A DNA stretch of 57,833 nt from an uncultured Sporosarcina sp. (GCA_948469885.1 CAOKMT010000013.1:1-57833), one strand, 5' to 3'. Numbered from the stretch's first letter, positions 9,952-19,142 are shown. A program made the numbers and translations. Notes: generated from the letters alone by a model not told the origin.

Positions 9952-12108
9952 GTGTTTGTCTATGAATGTATGAATCGCAAGTTCTCCGTATTGAAACCGA
10001 ACAGTACATTTCGTGAAGCCTTACTTTTATTCAGACGAGAAAAAACCGGTATATTACCGATTATCAATGAAGATCACACGCTTTGTGCGGCGATTAGTCA
10101 ATACTCTCTTTTTCAAGCACTACTGGACGACCATTCTTTGGATGACGTCATCACCCCGTATACAATTCACGATGTCGTCACGGTCTATGCCGACGATACA
10201 ATTACGAATGCACGAGATTTTTTGCTGCAAAAGCAAGTGATCCATGCAATTGTCATTTCACAAGATCATCAAGTGTGCGGTATTTTAGGCAGAGCGGATT
10301 TAATGCGCACATCCCGGTTAATGATCCAAAAATCGCGTCGGCGCAACGCGACATTGACGAACTCCTTACAATCTTTAATCCAACACTTGCCGACCGGCAT
10401 TGTTGCGGTCGATAAAAAAGGCGCCATTCAAGTGATGAACCGGGCCGCAGAAAAAATGTTCGCGCTTTCAGAATCCAATTGTTTAGGACAATCCTTATCC
10501 ACAGTCCTTCCTGAACTGGATGAAGTGCTAGAGCTGAACGGTGAAATGCCTTATCAAAAAATAGCGCTCAAAGGAAATGAACTCCTTGTCAACGCGAAAA
10601 CCTTTTCCGAAGATGAACACCTGTGGGGTAGTTTGGTCATATTGCAACATTTCACGGACTATGAAAAGGTAGCCAATGAACTGGCATCGACGAAAGAACT
10701 GAAACAAACCTTGCAAACCGTCGTAGATACAGCGTATGACGGCCTCATTTTAATCGACGAAAAAGCAGATATCCAAATGATCAACGATGCGATTTGCCAA
10801 CTCGGAAACTATTCAAAAGACGAACTCATCGGACAACCGGTCGATCGATTTTTCCCCGAACTTAAATTGACGGAAACTTTGGATAATGGAATCCAAAAAA
10901 GCAATATCGAAGCGATTATTATGGGTGAACATCGGACACTCGTTTCTAAAATTCCCATTATACAAAATGAACAAACCGTCGGCGTCATCGCCAATATGAC
11001 GTATCGGAATTTAAACAAGTGGAAAGATGTCATTCAAAACTTGGATCACTTAAAAAAAGAAGTTTCCTATTATCGAGGCGAACTTTCACGATTGGAAGGG
11101 ACGCCATTCGATTTGGATGATATCCTAACGCAAAATGAAGAAATGATTCAACTGATCCGAACAGCCCGCCAAGCAGCGTCCGGTTTTTCTAATGTTTTAT
11201 TGCTTGGAGAAAGCGGGACGGGGAAAGAACTATTTGCGCGCGGAATTCATACCGCATCCAAACGGTCAGGCCGTCTCGTTTCCATCAACTGCGCAGCCGT
11301 GCCTTTCGATCTGTGGGAATCTAAAATCTTTGGCTATGAAGAAGGCGCTTTTACGAGTGCGAAACGCGGCGGCAAGCCCGGAAAATTTGAATTGGCGCAT
11401 AACGGGACGCTCTTTCTCGATGAAATTGGCGATATGCCGCTCGATATGCAAGTGAAATTATTACGGGTTCTTCAAGAAAGGGAATTTGAAAGAATCGGTG
11501 GCACGAAGACAATTCAAGCGAACGTCCGAATCATTGCCGCCACGAATAAGAATTTAGCGCAAATGGTCGCGGATGGCACTTTTCGGGAAGACCTTTTTTA
11601 TCGGCTGAACGTCATCCCGCTTCGCATTCCACCGCTACGCCGCCGAAAAGACGATATTCCAATTTTAGCGATGGCCATCGGCAAAAAGTTTAGCCATTTA
11701 ATGGATACAGGACCGATTGCCATGAACGAGGACGTATTCACTTTGCTCTGTTCCCACCATTGGCCCGGCAACGTACGCGAACTAGAAAATGTGATTGAAC
11801 GGGCAATGAACGTCATGGCCGGAAATTTATTAACCGCCGATCATTTTCCAGATTATCCCGGAGAGGGTGAAAAAAGCCATGATGAACAGCAACTGATTCC
11901 CCCTTTTCCGCAAGATGGTTTTCACGTCGGGAAAAAGAAAAATAAAGAGGCAGGTGTAAATTATAAAAACAAAGTGCAAGCGGCTGAGAAAGAGGCAATT
12001 GCATTGGCCTTACAAGCAACAGGTGGAAACCGTACTGCCGCCGCAAAATCACTCGGCATCAGCCGTTCCCAACTGTACAAGAAATTGAACCAGTACAGCA
12101 TTACATGA
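9952..12108 (+). CDS. Sigma-54-dependent transcriptional activator with CBS and PAS domains
   Basis: A 718-residue bacterial enhancer-binding protein. In order: a CBS-domain pair (about 1-125), PAS 1 (about 140-245, with SLIQHLPTGIVAVDKKGAIQV), PAS 2 (about 260-365), the AAA+ domain with Walker A GESGTGKE (419-426), the sigma-54 contact loop GAFTSA (465-470, consensus GAFTGA), Walker B FLDEIGD (about 488-494) and a Fis-type helix-turn-helix at the C-terminus (GGNRTAAAKSLGISRSQLYK). I place the start at GTG 9952 because AAAGGAG lies nine bases upstream; the open frame from 9910 lacks one. CBS domains commonly bind adenine nucleotides, so it may sense energy state or an adenylated metabolite; that is inference. 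It is divergent from one acyl-CoA ligase and its probable operators lie at 9848-9884 and 21263-21299. Confidence 0.95.
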   Translation: MFVYECMNRKFSVLKPNSTFREALLLFRREKTGILPIINEDHTLCAAISQYSLFQALLDDHSLDDVITPYTIHDVVTVYADDTITNARDFLLQKQVIHAIVISQDHQVCGILGRADLMRTSRLMIQKSRRRNATLTNSLQSLIQHLPTGIVAVDKKGAIQVMNRAAEKMFALSESNCLGQSLSTVLPELDEVLELNGEMPYQKIALKGNELLVNAKTFSEDEHLWGSLVILQHFTDYEKVANELASTKELKQTLQTVVDTAYDGLILIDEKADIQMINDAICQLGNYSKDELIGQPVDRFFPELKLTETLDNGIQKSNIEAIIMGEHRTLVSKIPIIQNEQTVGVIANMTYRNLNKWKDVIQNLDHLKKEVSYYRGELSRLEGTPFDLDDILTQNEEMIQLIRTARQAASGFSNVLLLGESGTGKELFARGIHTASKRSGRLVSINCAAVPFDLWESKIFGYEEGAFTSAKRGGKPGKFELAHNGTLFLDEIGDMPLDMQVKLLRVLQEREFERIGGTKTIQANVRIIAATNKNLAQMVADGTFREDLFYRLNVIPLRIPPLRRRKDDIPILAMAIGKKFSHLMDTGPIAMNEDVFTLLCSHHWPGNVRELENVIERAMNVMAGNLLTADHFPDYPGEGEKSHDEQQLIPPFPQDGFHVGKKKNKEAGVNYKNKVQAAEKEAIALALQATGGNRTAAAKSLGISRSQLYKKLNQYSIT

Positions 12109-12152
12109 TGGCCTAAGATAACTTGGCACCACCTAAAATCTTCAAGAAAGAG

Positions 12153-12180
12153 AGGAACCGCCCAAAAAGATGGGCGGTCC
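12153..12180. terminator. Bidirectional terminator between activator and crotonase genes
   Basis: Stem GGAACCGCCCA/TGGGCGGTCC with one bulged base and an A-rich loop, followed by TTTGCC on the plus strand. It sits between the converging ends of the activator gene and the 12.2-21.1 kb operon. Confidence 0.7.
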
Positions 12181-12193
12181 TTTGCCTAATACT

Positions 12194-12973
12194 TCATTCT
12201 CCCACAAATTGGGGCGTTCTTTTTTCCTTAAATGCTTGAACACCTTCTTGATGATCTTGCGTCTGAAATAAAATGGCTTGCCCGAAACCTTCCAATTCTA
12301 ATATATCTTCAAGACTTTTGTTGAAACCGCCGTCAATGATCGATTTCGTATAGCTGAGAGCTTGCACCGGTCCACTCGCCAATTCGGAAGCCAATACTTT
12401 GGCATTTTCAAATACCTCTTCCGGCGCAACCACATGATTGATGAATCCATACCGCTCACCTTCTTCCGCTGTAATCACGGCGCCCCGCCAAATCAATTCC
12501 TTCGCTTTCCATGGGCCGAGCACTTTCGATAAGAAATAATGCGCACCACAGTCCGGGATCGCCCCTAGGTTTTTGAATGCCAACCCAAACTTTGTTCCTT
12601 CCGCGGCAATGATCATATCCGAAGCGAGCGCAATACTGAAACCAGCACCGAAAGCATAGCCGTGAACCGCCGAAATAACCGGCTTAGGCATAGAATGAAT
12701 TTGCTGGATAAGCTTCGCCGCCCCGTTCATCCGTTGCTTCATTTTCACAGCGGGGATCCCCGCCCCCATCGTCTTAATATTGCCACCTGCGCAGAATCCT
12801 TTTCCGTTCCCTTTCAATATGACCACTTTTACGTCGGCGTCTTCTTCACAATCCGTCAATGCGGCCATCAACCCTTCTTTCAGCGGTCCGCTCATCGCAT
12901 TACGGGTTTCAGGTTCGTTAAAAATAATCGTCGCGACCCCTTCACTTTTTTCCACGATAACACTTGCTTCCAT
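12194..12973 (-). CDS. Enoyl-CoA hydratase/isomerase family protein (PaaG-like active site)
   Basis: A 259-residue crotonase-fold enzyme. The oxyanion-hole segments are present (FCAGGN near 60-65 and FGAG at 108-111). Both classical hydratase glutamates are replaced: the GGGCE position reads GAGFS (Ser113) and the QPEI position reads LAFK (Phe133). In their place Asp141 occurs in IPDCGAHYFL, the arrangement known from PaaG-type isomerases. I therefore expect isomerisation or ring/double-bond handling, not plain hydration, which the MaoC pair upstream could supply. It is the last gene of the sigma-54 operon, 30 bases after the second ligase. Confidence 0.88.
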   Translation of the reverse strand: MEASVIVEKSEGVATIIFNEPETRNAMSGPLKEGLMAALTDCEEDADVKVVILKGNGKGFCAGGNIKTMGAGIPAVKMKQRMNGAAKLIQQIHSMPKPVISAVHGYAFGAGFSIALASDMIIAAEGTKFGLAFKNLGAIPDCGAHYFLSKVLGPWKAKELIWRGAVITAEEGERYGFINHVVAPEEVFENAKVLASELASGPVQALSYTKSIIDGGFNKSLEDILELEGFGQAILFQTQDHQEGVQAFKEKRTPQFVGE

Positions 12974-13003
12974 TGTCTATCCCGCCTTTTCCTGTTTTGA
13001 TCT

Positions 13004-14551
13004 TTACTGCATTACATTGACTTCTTTTCTTAATTGCCGCTTCAAAATCTTACCGGATGGATTCCGTGGGAGTGTATCTAAAAACACCAACTCTTTTACT
13101 TTTTGGTAATTCGCTAGATGACTATTCGCAAAAGTGATGAGCGCCTCTTCGGATTGTTTTCTACTCTCCCGTAAAACGACATACGCCTTGGCGGCTTCCC
13201 CCCATTTTTCGTCCGGCATGCCGATGACGGCCACTTCCAGAACGTCGGGATGCGTATAGAGTACTTGTTCAATATCGCGGGGATACACATTGACACCGCC
13301 GCTAATGATCATGTCTTTTTTTCGGTCAAGTAAATAATAAAATCCATCTTCATCCACTTTTCCCATATCCCCTGTTTTGAACCAGCCGCCAGGCAGAAAC
13401 GCTTTCTCTGTTTCATCGGCTTGTTTGTAGTAACCGCAAAATAACAAAGGACCGCGGACTGCGAATTCCCCTTCTTCACCAATGCTGACATCTTTTTCAT
13501 TGTCGTCGAGCAAACGCACTTCCATGTAGCCGACTTGTTGACCGACGCTCGCCGTTTTCTTAATCACATCTTTCGGCTGCTGAATAATATAAGCACCTGT
13601 TTCTGAAGAACCGAAAAACTCCAATAACCCACAACCGAATTTATCCACAATCGTCTTTTTCACTTCTTTGGCAAGTGGGGAGCCCGCGCTGACCAATAAT
13701 TGCAAAGAACGTAAATCATAATTGCTGAATGCAGGCACTTGTAACAAAGCGATATATTGAGACGGGACGAAAAAGGCTTGCGACACTTGTTGGCATTCAA
13801 TCGTCTGCAAAGTCGCTTCAGGATCAAACTCACGTGTGATGACCACTTTCACTCCAAGGATAGCCGGTCTGAAGACGAGTCCAAATCCGACCGCATGGTA
13901 TATCGGCACAGTAATTAACATGACATCCCTTGCCCCGGTCTTCCAATCAATCGCCGACCGCAATATGCGGTATACATTCTTTTCATGGGTGATCATAATG
14001 CCCTTTGGTTCAGATGTCGTCCCCGAAGAAAAAAGGATTGCAAATAAATCGCTTGAGCATACGGCCACGCCCGGATCTTCCATGGCGCCTTTATTCATAA
14101 GGGATTCATACTGAACATACGCTTTCTCGCTTTCTGAACCGATCAAAATTGTCGATCGCTCGACAATCGTGTTCAGCCGTCCGCGGATACACTCGAATTT
14201 TTCCAGTTGCTCGCTTTCGACGAATATATATTTAGCATCCGATTGATTAAGTAAAGTTGCCAAGTTCTCCCCTTCAACCATATAATTGATCGGAATCGAC
14301 ACTGCGCCAACTGTGGAAATCGCGTAGAGCGCTTCCATCATTTCAATCCGGTTACGCATATACAAGGCAATAGGGTCACCTTTTCGAACACCTATTTCAA
14401 GCAAAGAATTCGCTAACTTATTGACCCGCCCATAAAGTTCCTGAAACGTCAACGACTGTTCCCCGTACACGACCGCCACATCATTCGGCCGATTTTTCGC
14501 GTGTACTTTTAACCCCGCATGCACACTCCCGATATCCAAGTTCTGAAACAC
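13004..14551 (-). CDS. Acyl-CoA synthetase (AMP-forming ligase), second paralogue
   Basis: A 515-residue ANL ligase. The adenylate P-loop reads LFSSGTTSEPKGIMITH, the A5-type motif FFGSSETGAYI follows, then GWFKTGDMGKVDEDGFYYLL, the hinge DRKKDMIISGGVNVYP and the catalytic lysine in PRNPSGKILKRQLR. It belongs to the same family as the 8137-9699 ligase but differs throughout, so the two may take different acids. It lies 47 bases after the last TRAP-type binding protein and 30 bases before the crotonase gene, which ties import, activation and oxidation together. Nothing in the sequence reveals the chain length or ring content of the substrate. Confidence 0.93.
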   Translation of the reverse strand: MFQNLDIGSVHAGLKVHAKNRPNDVAVVYGEQSLTFQELYGRVNKLANSLLEIGVRKGDPIALYMRNRIEMMEALYAISTVGAVSIPINYMVEGENLATLLNQSDAKYIFVESEQLEKFECIRGRLNTIVERSTILIGSESEKAYVQYESLMNKGAMEDPGVAVCSSDLFAILFSSGTTSEPKGIMITHEKNVYRILRSAIDWKTGARDVMLITVPIYHAVGFGLVFRPAILGVKVVITREFDPEATLQTIECQQVSQAFFVPSQYIALLQVPAFSNYDLRSLQLLVSAGSPLAKEVKKTIVDKFGCGLLEFFGSSETGAYIIQQPKDVIKKTASVGQQVGYMEVRLLDDNEKDVSIGEEGEFAVRGPLLFCGYYKQADETEKAFLPGGWFKTGDMGKVDEDGFYYLLDRKKDMIISGGVNVYPRDIEQVLYTHPDVLEVAVIGMPDEKWGEAAKAYVVLRESRKQSEEALITFANSHLANYQKVKELVFLDTLPRNPSGKILKRQLRKEVNVMQ

Positions 14552-14598
14552 CTCTTTCCCTTAAATGACGAATCGTCACTCAAAAATGATGTACACGA

Positions 14599-15663
14599 TC
14601 AGTTGTATTTTTTCACTTCTTCCCGGAATGCCTCCAACGTTTTTTCTAGCTCATGATTATTTTTTTCTTTTAAATAACTTTCTTCCACTTCATTATAAAA
14701 TTTTTGCCACTGTGCCCGTTCCTCTTCAGACAACGCATAGATTTCAGCCCCATTCTCCTTAAACTCTTGGATAGCATTTTGGCTGTATTCGTCCATCATC
14801 CTTGCATTCTTCTCCGTATACTCATCCCCAACTTGGACAAGTACTTCTTGCACATTTTCCGGTAGTCCTTGAAAGACCTTTTCATTAATAATTAAACCAG
14901 TGGCACCTCCACCAAAGTCGACACCAGATGTTCCGAATTTGATCAATTCACCCAATCCGTAATCTTTCGTTGAACCAGGATTCAAAACAAGTGAATCAAA
15001 AACGCCTCTTTCCAATCCTTCATACAACTCCGATAATGTAATATTGATCGGGGATGCGCCAATCGTTGGCATTGCTTTATTAGCTAACTCTCCGGACACT
15101 CTTACTTTCGACCCCTTAAGATTTTCAGGAACTTTGATTACTTTTCCTGCTGTCCAAATTTCCGATGAGGTGGCGGCATAGCTGAATAACGGTCTCACGT
15201 TATTACTTAGAAAATCCGATTCCAACATTGGACTTTTTTTGCTTAATTCGTGAAGAACCATTGAACCTTCATAGGAGGTGGAATGCAATCCAGGGATATC
15301 CATAATGGCAGCAGTGATTGGCATTTGACTTGAATAATACGGGCCGATATAAAAGCCGATATCCGTTACACCTGTTGTCGTCAACTCCAACAAATCCGCA
15401 ACTTTCCCCAATTGCTCCGCCGGATAAAACTCAAATTCAACTTGTCCATCGGTCAACGCTGTCACCTTTTCCATGAAAGGTTTAAAAGTTCCCGTTGTGA
15501 TCGTATGCGTTTCAGGTTGGGATACCGCAAATTTCAATATGATTTTCTCACTGACCTCGTCCCCTTGTACCGTGTCCTTTCTTTCTGCCTCTGCATCGCT
15601 ACATGCAACAATGGTTAATAAAAGAGCAACGAACAGAAATACCTTTAAAATGGCTTTCCCCAT
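14599..15663 (-). CDS. TRAP-type (DctP family) solute-binding lipoprotein 1
   Basis: A 354-residue DctP-family binding protein with a lipoprotein signal: hydrophobic stretch, then LTIVAC with the lipidated cysteine at 21. Family landmarks are KFAVSQPETHTI, FEFYPAEQLGKVADLLELT, LKGSKVRVSGE (the conserved arginine that binds the substrate carboxylate) and FGTSGVDFGGG. It is the third of three tandem paralogues of identical length. No membrane (DctQ/DctM) genes lie nearby, so the permease must be elsewhere or the proteins act otherwise. DctP proteins bind carboxylic acids, which fits the neighbouring ligases. GGAGG lies seven bases upstream of the ATG. Confidence 0.9.
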   Translation of the reverse strand: MGKAILKVFLFVALLLTIVACSDAEAERKDTVQGDEVSEKIILKFAVSQPETHTITTGTFKPFMEKVTALTDGQVEFEFYPAEQLGKVADLLELTTTGVTDIGFYIGPYYSSQMPITAAIMDIPGLHSTSYEGSMVLHELSKKSPMLESDFLSNNVRPLFSYAATSSEIWTAGKVIKVPENLKGSKVRVSGELANKAMPTIGASPINITLSELYEGLERGVFDSLVLNPGSTKDYGLGELIKFGTSGVDFGGGATGLIINEKVFQGLPENVQEVLVQVGDEYTEKNARMMDEYSQNAIQEFKENGAEIYALSEEERAQWQKFYNEVEESYLKEKNNHELEKTLEAFREEVKKYN

Positions 15664-15693
15664 CTTTCCACCTCCATGTCATTTCAACTTGCC

Positions 15694-16758
15694 TCACTCC
15701 ACCTTTTCGATAGCACTTCGATAAGTCTCCAAAACATCTTTTAAATCTTCATTGTTTTGCGCTTGTAGCCATTCTTGCTCAAATTCGTCATACACCTCTT
15801 GCCATTCCGCTTTTTCAGCAGCAGACAGTTCATGCACTTCCCCGCCATCTTCCACGAATTTTTTCATGACATTCTGTGTAACTTCATCAAAGTGTTGGGC
15901 ATAAGCGATAGACATGTCAGCTCCGACTTCCATCAATGCTTTCTGGACATGTTCTGGTAAACTTTGATACGTCTTTTCATTGATTAAGATATTGGAAGAG
16001 AGGCCGCCAAATGAAACACCAGCTGTTCCGAATCCTGCTAGTTCTTCCAAACTGTAATCTTTTAACGATCCGGCTCCGAGTGCTACGGCGCCGAACACTC
16101 CTCTTTCAAACCCTTCATAAGTTTCCGCAGCGGTCATATTGATAGGTGTTGCGCCAAACTTCGCCACAAGCTTATTCAATATTTCACCAGTCACTCTCAC
16201 TTTCTCGCCCTTCAAATCTTTCGGAGCTTTAATTTCTTTGCCTCTTGTCCAAAGTTCATAAGGAGGTAGCGCATAGCTGAATACCGGACGCACTCCGTTA
16301 TTTAAAAAATCAGTTTCCAACACAAGATCTTGTTGAACCAACGCTTGCAAAGCAGAGGTGCCTTCGTATGCTGTGTCATACAATCCCGGCAAACTTACTA
16401 GGCCGCTCGTAATCGGCAAGCTACTCGGATCATAACTCGCAATGAAAAAACTAAGATCCGTTACACCGTCACTCGTCAATTGATACAAATCTGCAGCTTT
16501 GCCAAGTTGCTCAGAAGGATAAAATTCAAACTCGACCTGGCCATCCGTCATTTCGGTCACTTTTTCCATGAACGGAACAAATGCCCCTTCATATAAACTA
16601 TGGCTCTCCGCTTGGGATACCGCAAACTTCAACGTGATCGGTTCATCCGACGAACCGGCTTGTGCATGATTTTGACCATCTGTACTATTGCCATTACACG
16701 CCGTTAACGCGAATAACACGCAAAAAAACAGGAATGCCATTATGGTATTTCTCTTCAT
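15694..16758 (-). CDS. TRAP-type (DctP family) solute-binding lipoprotein 2
   Basis: A second 354-residue DctP-family lipoprotein (LFALTAC, Cys21). It is clearly related to its two neighbours but is the most divergent: where the others have DIGFYI or DISFFI followed by YYSSQMP or YYPSQMP, this one reads DLSFFIASYDPSSLPI. The ligand arginine segment is LKGEKVRVTGE. The C-terminal helix region also differs. A different ligand or affinity within one substrate class is likely. GGGGGA lies upstream of its ATG. The gap to copy 1 is 30 bases. Confidence 0.9.
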   Translation of the reverse strand: MKRNTIMAFLFFCVLFALTACNGNSTDGQNHAQAGSSDEPITLKFAVSQAESHSLYEGAFVPFMEKVTEMTDGQVEFEFYPSEQLGKAADLYQLTSDGVTDLSFFIASYDPSSLPITSGLVSLPGLYDTAYEGTSALQALVQQDLVLETDFLNNGVRPVFSYALPPYELWTRGKEIKAPKDLKGEKVRVTGEILNKLVAKFGATPINMTAAETYEGFERGVFGAVALGAGSLKDYSLEELAGFGTAGVSFGGLSSNILINEKTYQSLPEHVQKALMEVGADMSIAYAQHFDEVTQNVMKKFVEDGGEVHELSAAEKAEWQEVYDEFEQEWLQAQNNEDLKDVLETYRSAIEKVE

Positions 16759-16794
16759 TTTTCACATCCCCCTTCTACATGTCTATACGAAATC

Positions 16795-17859
16795 TTAGTT
16801 ATAATTTTTAATTGCTTCTTTAAAGTCATCTAATGTTTTTTCAATATCCGGATTGCTTTGCTCTTTGACCCATTTTGCTTCAACCTCACTATAAAACTTC
16901 TGCCATTGAGCTTTTTCTTCCTCTGACAATTCATACATTTGTATTCCTTGGTCTTTAAAGTCTTCAATAATATTCTGTACATATTCATCCGTTCTGATTG
17001 CATTGCTTTCTGTAAGTTCATCACCCACTTGAACAAGGATTTCTTGTACATTTTCCGGCAACCCTAGGAATACTTTTTCATTAATAATTAGTCCTGTACC
17101 TGATCCGCCAAAATCAATCCCGACAGTTCCAAACTTAATGATTTCCCCCAATCCGTGATCTTTCGTTGATTGCGGGTTTAAATTGAGCACGTTAAAAACA
17201 CCTCTATCAAATCCTTCGTACAACTCCGACAACGATATATTGATAGGTGATGCGTCGAGAGCAACTGTCGCTCGATTCAACACTTCTCCAGTAACTCTCA
17301 CTTTCATCCCTTTTAAATCCTCTGGGACTTTTATTTCCTTGCCCGTTGTCCATAGCTCCCCCGGCGGTGCATCATAACTGAATAATGGTCGGACGCCATT
17401 CCTTAAGAAATCGGTCTCTAGCACCGGATCTTGTTTACTTAGTTCATGGTAGGCCATCGTTCCTTCATGCGAGGTAGAATACAATCCCGGTATGCCAATG
17501 AGCGCACTTGTAATCGGCATTTGACTTGGATAATAGGTAGAAATAAAAAAACTGATATCAGCAACTCCATCACGCGTTAAATCCATTAAATCAGCAAATT
17601 TCCCTAATTGTTCCGCAGGATAAAATTCAAACTGAACTTGCCCGTCAGTTAACTCTGTCACTTTTTCCATAAACGGTTTAAACACTTCGGCAGTGAGTGA
17701 ATGAGTTTCGGATTGGGCAGTGGCAAATTTCAACGTAATCGTTTCACCCGTCTCACTTGCTTGCACATCGTTTTGACTATCTGCATTGTCTTCATTGCAG
17801 GCAGCCAACATAAGCAAGACACATGCAAGGAGGAATACCGCCGACTTCATTCTTTTCAT
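16795..17859 (-). CDS. TRAP-type (DctP family) solute-binding lipoprotein 3
   Basis: The first of the three tandem paralogues in transcription order. I start it at ATG 17859 because GGGGG lies seven bases upstream; this gives 354 residues and Cys21 (LLMLAAC), matching both neighbours exactly in length and signal layout. Landmarks are FATAQSETHSL, FEFYPAEQLGKFADLMDLT, LKGMKVRVTGE and FGTVGIDFGGSGTGL. It is closer to copy 1 than to copy 2. A strong hairpin at 17899-17932 separates it from the acyl-CoA dehydrogenase gene, so the binding proteins may be made at a different level from the enzymes. Confidence 0.9.
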   Translation of the reverse strand: MKRMKSAVFLLACVLLMLAACNEDNADSQNDVQASETGETITLKFATAQSETHSLTAEVFKPFMEKVTELTDGQVQFEFYPAEQLGKFADLMDLTRDGVADISFFISTYYPSQMPITSALIGIPGLYSTSHEGTMAYHELSKQDPVLETDFLRNGVRPLFSYDAPPGELWTTGKEIKVPEDLKGMKVRVTGEVLNRATVALDASPINISLSELYEGFDRGVFNVLNLNPQSTKDHGLGEIIKFGTVGIDFGGSGTGLIINEKVFLGLPENVQEILVQVGDELTESNAIRTDEYVQNIIEDFKDQGIQMYELSEEEKAQWQKFYSEVEAKWVKEQSNPDIEKTLDDFKEAIKNYN

Positions 17860-17898
17860 GATTTTGCCCCCTGGTTTCCAGCTCATTTTTGGTACAAA

Positions 17899-17932
17899 AA
17901 AGGTTGTCGAAATATTTTTTCCGACAACCTTT
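17899..17932 (-). terminator. Hairpin between acyl-CoA dehydrogenase and binding-protein genes
   Basis: Perfect 11-bp stem AAAGGTTGTCG/CGACAACCTTT, followed on the minus strand by TTTTGTACC. It is either a terminator or a partial terminator/processing site that sets the ratio between upstream enzymes and downstream lipoproteins. Confidence 0.7.
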
Positions 17933-17969
17933 AACGACTAAGACAAGTAACCTACGACTTTATCTCTTC

Positions 17970-19142
17970 TTATAAACCAAGATTTTTGGCAATGATGACT
18001 TTCATAATTTCATTGGAACCTGCGAAAATCGGATTAGCCGCGATGTCGCGATAACAGCGAGCGATTTCATATTCCTCCATGAAACCATAGCCGCCGTGAA
18101 GTTGCATACATTCCGGTGCAATTTTACGCGCCATGTCGGAAATCCACCATTTCGCCATTGAGACGGCGGTGACAACTTCTTCCCCATTCATATGTTTGAC
18201 GATCAAGTCGTCGATAAACGTCCGCCCCAGTTGGACTTCCGTCGCCATTTCCGCCAGTTTGAATTGCGTGTTCTGAAAACTGCCGATCGGTTGTCCAAAC
18301 GCTTTCCGCTCTTTCACATACTGCAATGTCAAATCGAGCATTTTCTCTGCCATCACTTGCGCCCGCAGTACACTAATGATCCGCTCTTGTTGCAACTTGT
18401 TCATCAAATAATAAAAGCCTTTGCCTTCTTCTCCAAGCAGATTGTTAACCGGGACACGAACGTCTTCAAAAAAGAGCTCTGCCGTGTCTTGGCTGCGCAT
18501 GCCGACTTTTTCAAGTTTGCGACCACGTGAAAAGCCCGGCGTATTCTGCTCGACAAGAATGAGGCTGATCCCTCTATGGGCAGGCGACGCAGTCGGGTCC
18601 GTTTTACAAGCAACGATAATCAGATCCGAATGGATGCCGTTCGAGATGAACGTCTTTTGTCCATTGATGACATAGTGGTCACCGTCTTTTACAGCGGTTG
18701 TCCCAATACTTGCCAAATCGGAACCGACTTTCGGCTCCGTCATCGCCACAGCCGTGATAATATCTCCGCTTACACATCCCGGCAAATATTTCTCTTTCTG
18801 CGCATCCGTTCCATATGCCGCGATATAAGGAACGATGATGTTACTGTGTAAGGGGATCCCCGACAATCCGGCTCCGACCCGGCCGAATTCCTCGGTTTGA
18901 ATGATAGAAAAGATGAAATCCGCATCCAGTCCGCCATACTGCTCTTCTACCCAAGGGCATAGAAAACCGTTGTCTCCTACCTTTTTCCAAAATGCACGCG
19001 GGATGATCCCTTCTTTTTCCCACTCATCAAAATGAGGAACCGCTTCCTTTTCAAGAAACTTCCTTAAGGAATCCCGAAACAATAAATGCTCTTCTTTTAA
19101 ATAAGATTGACCTGTTTTATGAGATGCCACCATACCAACCAT
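17970..19142 (-). CDS. Acyl-CoA dehydrogenase (long-chain-type active site)
   Basis: A 390-residue FAD-dependent dehydrogenase that makes 2-enoyl-CoA. The flavin/substrate segments AMTEPKVGSDLASI (near 133-146) and the C-terminal RCYRDIAANPIFAGSNEIMK are typical. The usual catalytic Glu of medium- and short-chain enzymes (YEGT) is absent: the position reads FAGS. A glutamate is instead present at 253 in LQQERIIS, the place used by long-chain and isovaleryl-type enzymes, so the enzyme should be active. It lies 24 bases after the MaoC gene. The electron acceptor (ETF) is not encoded nearby. Confidence 0.94.
   Translation of the reverse strand: MVGMVASHKTGQSYLKEEHLLFRDSLRKFLEKEAVPHFDEWEKEGIIPRAFWKKVGDNGFLCPWVEEQYGGLDADFIFSIIQTEEFGRVGAGLSGIPLHSNIIVPYIAAYGTDAQKEKYLPGCVSGDIITAVAMTEPKVGSDLASIGTTAVKDGDHYVINGQKTFISNGIHSDLIIVACKTDPTASPAHRGISLILVEQNTPGFSRGRKLEKVGMRSQDTAELFFEDVRVPVNNLLGEEGKGFYYLMNKLQQERIISVLRAQVMAEKMLDLTLQYVKERKAFGQPIGSFQNTQFKLAEMATEVQLGRTFIDDLIVKHMNGEEVVTAVSMAKWWISDMARKIAPECMQLHGGYGFMEEYEIARCYRDIAANPIFAGSNEIMKVIIAKNLGL

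Noticed and set aside
12122-12140. TTGGCACCACC after the activator gene, loosely like a -24 element
   Set aside because: No TTGC at the required distance and no gene in the right direction to be served.
17970-19142. Loss of the acyl-CoA dehydrogenase catalytic base
   Set aside because: The YEGT-type Glu is absent, but Glu253 in LQQER occupies the position used by long-chain and isovaleryl-type enzymes, so the enzyme is probably active.
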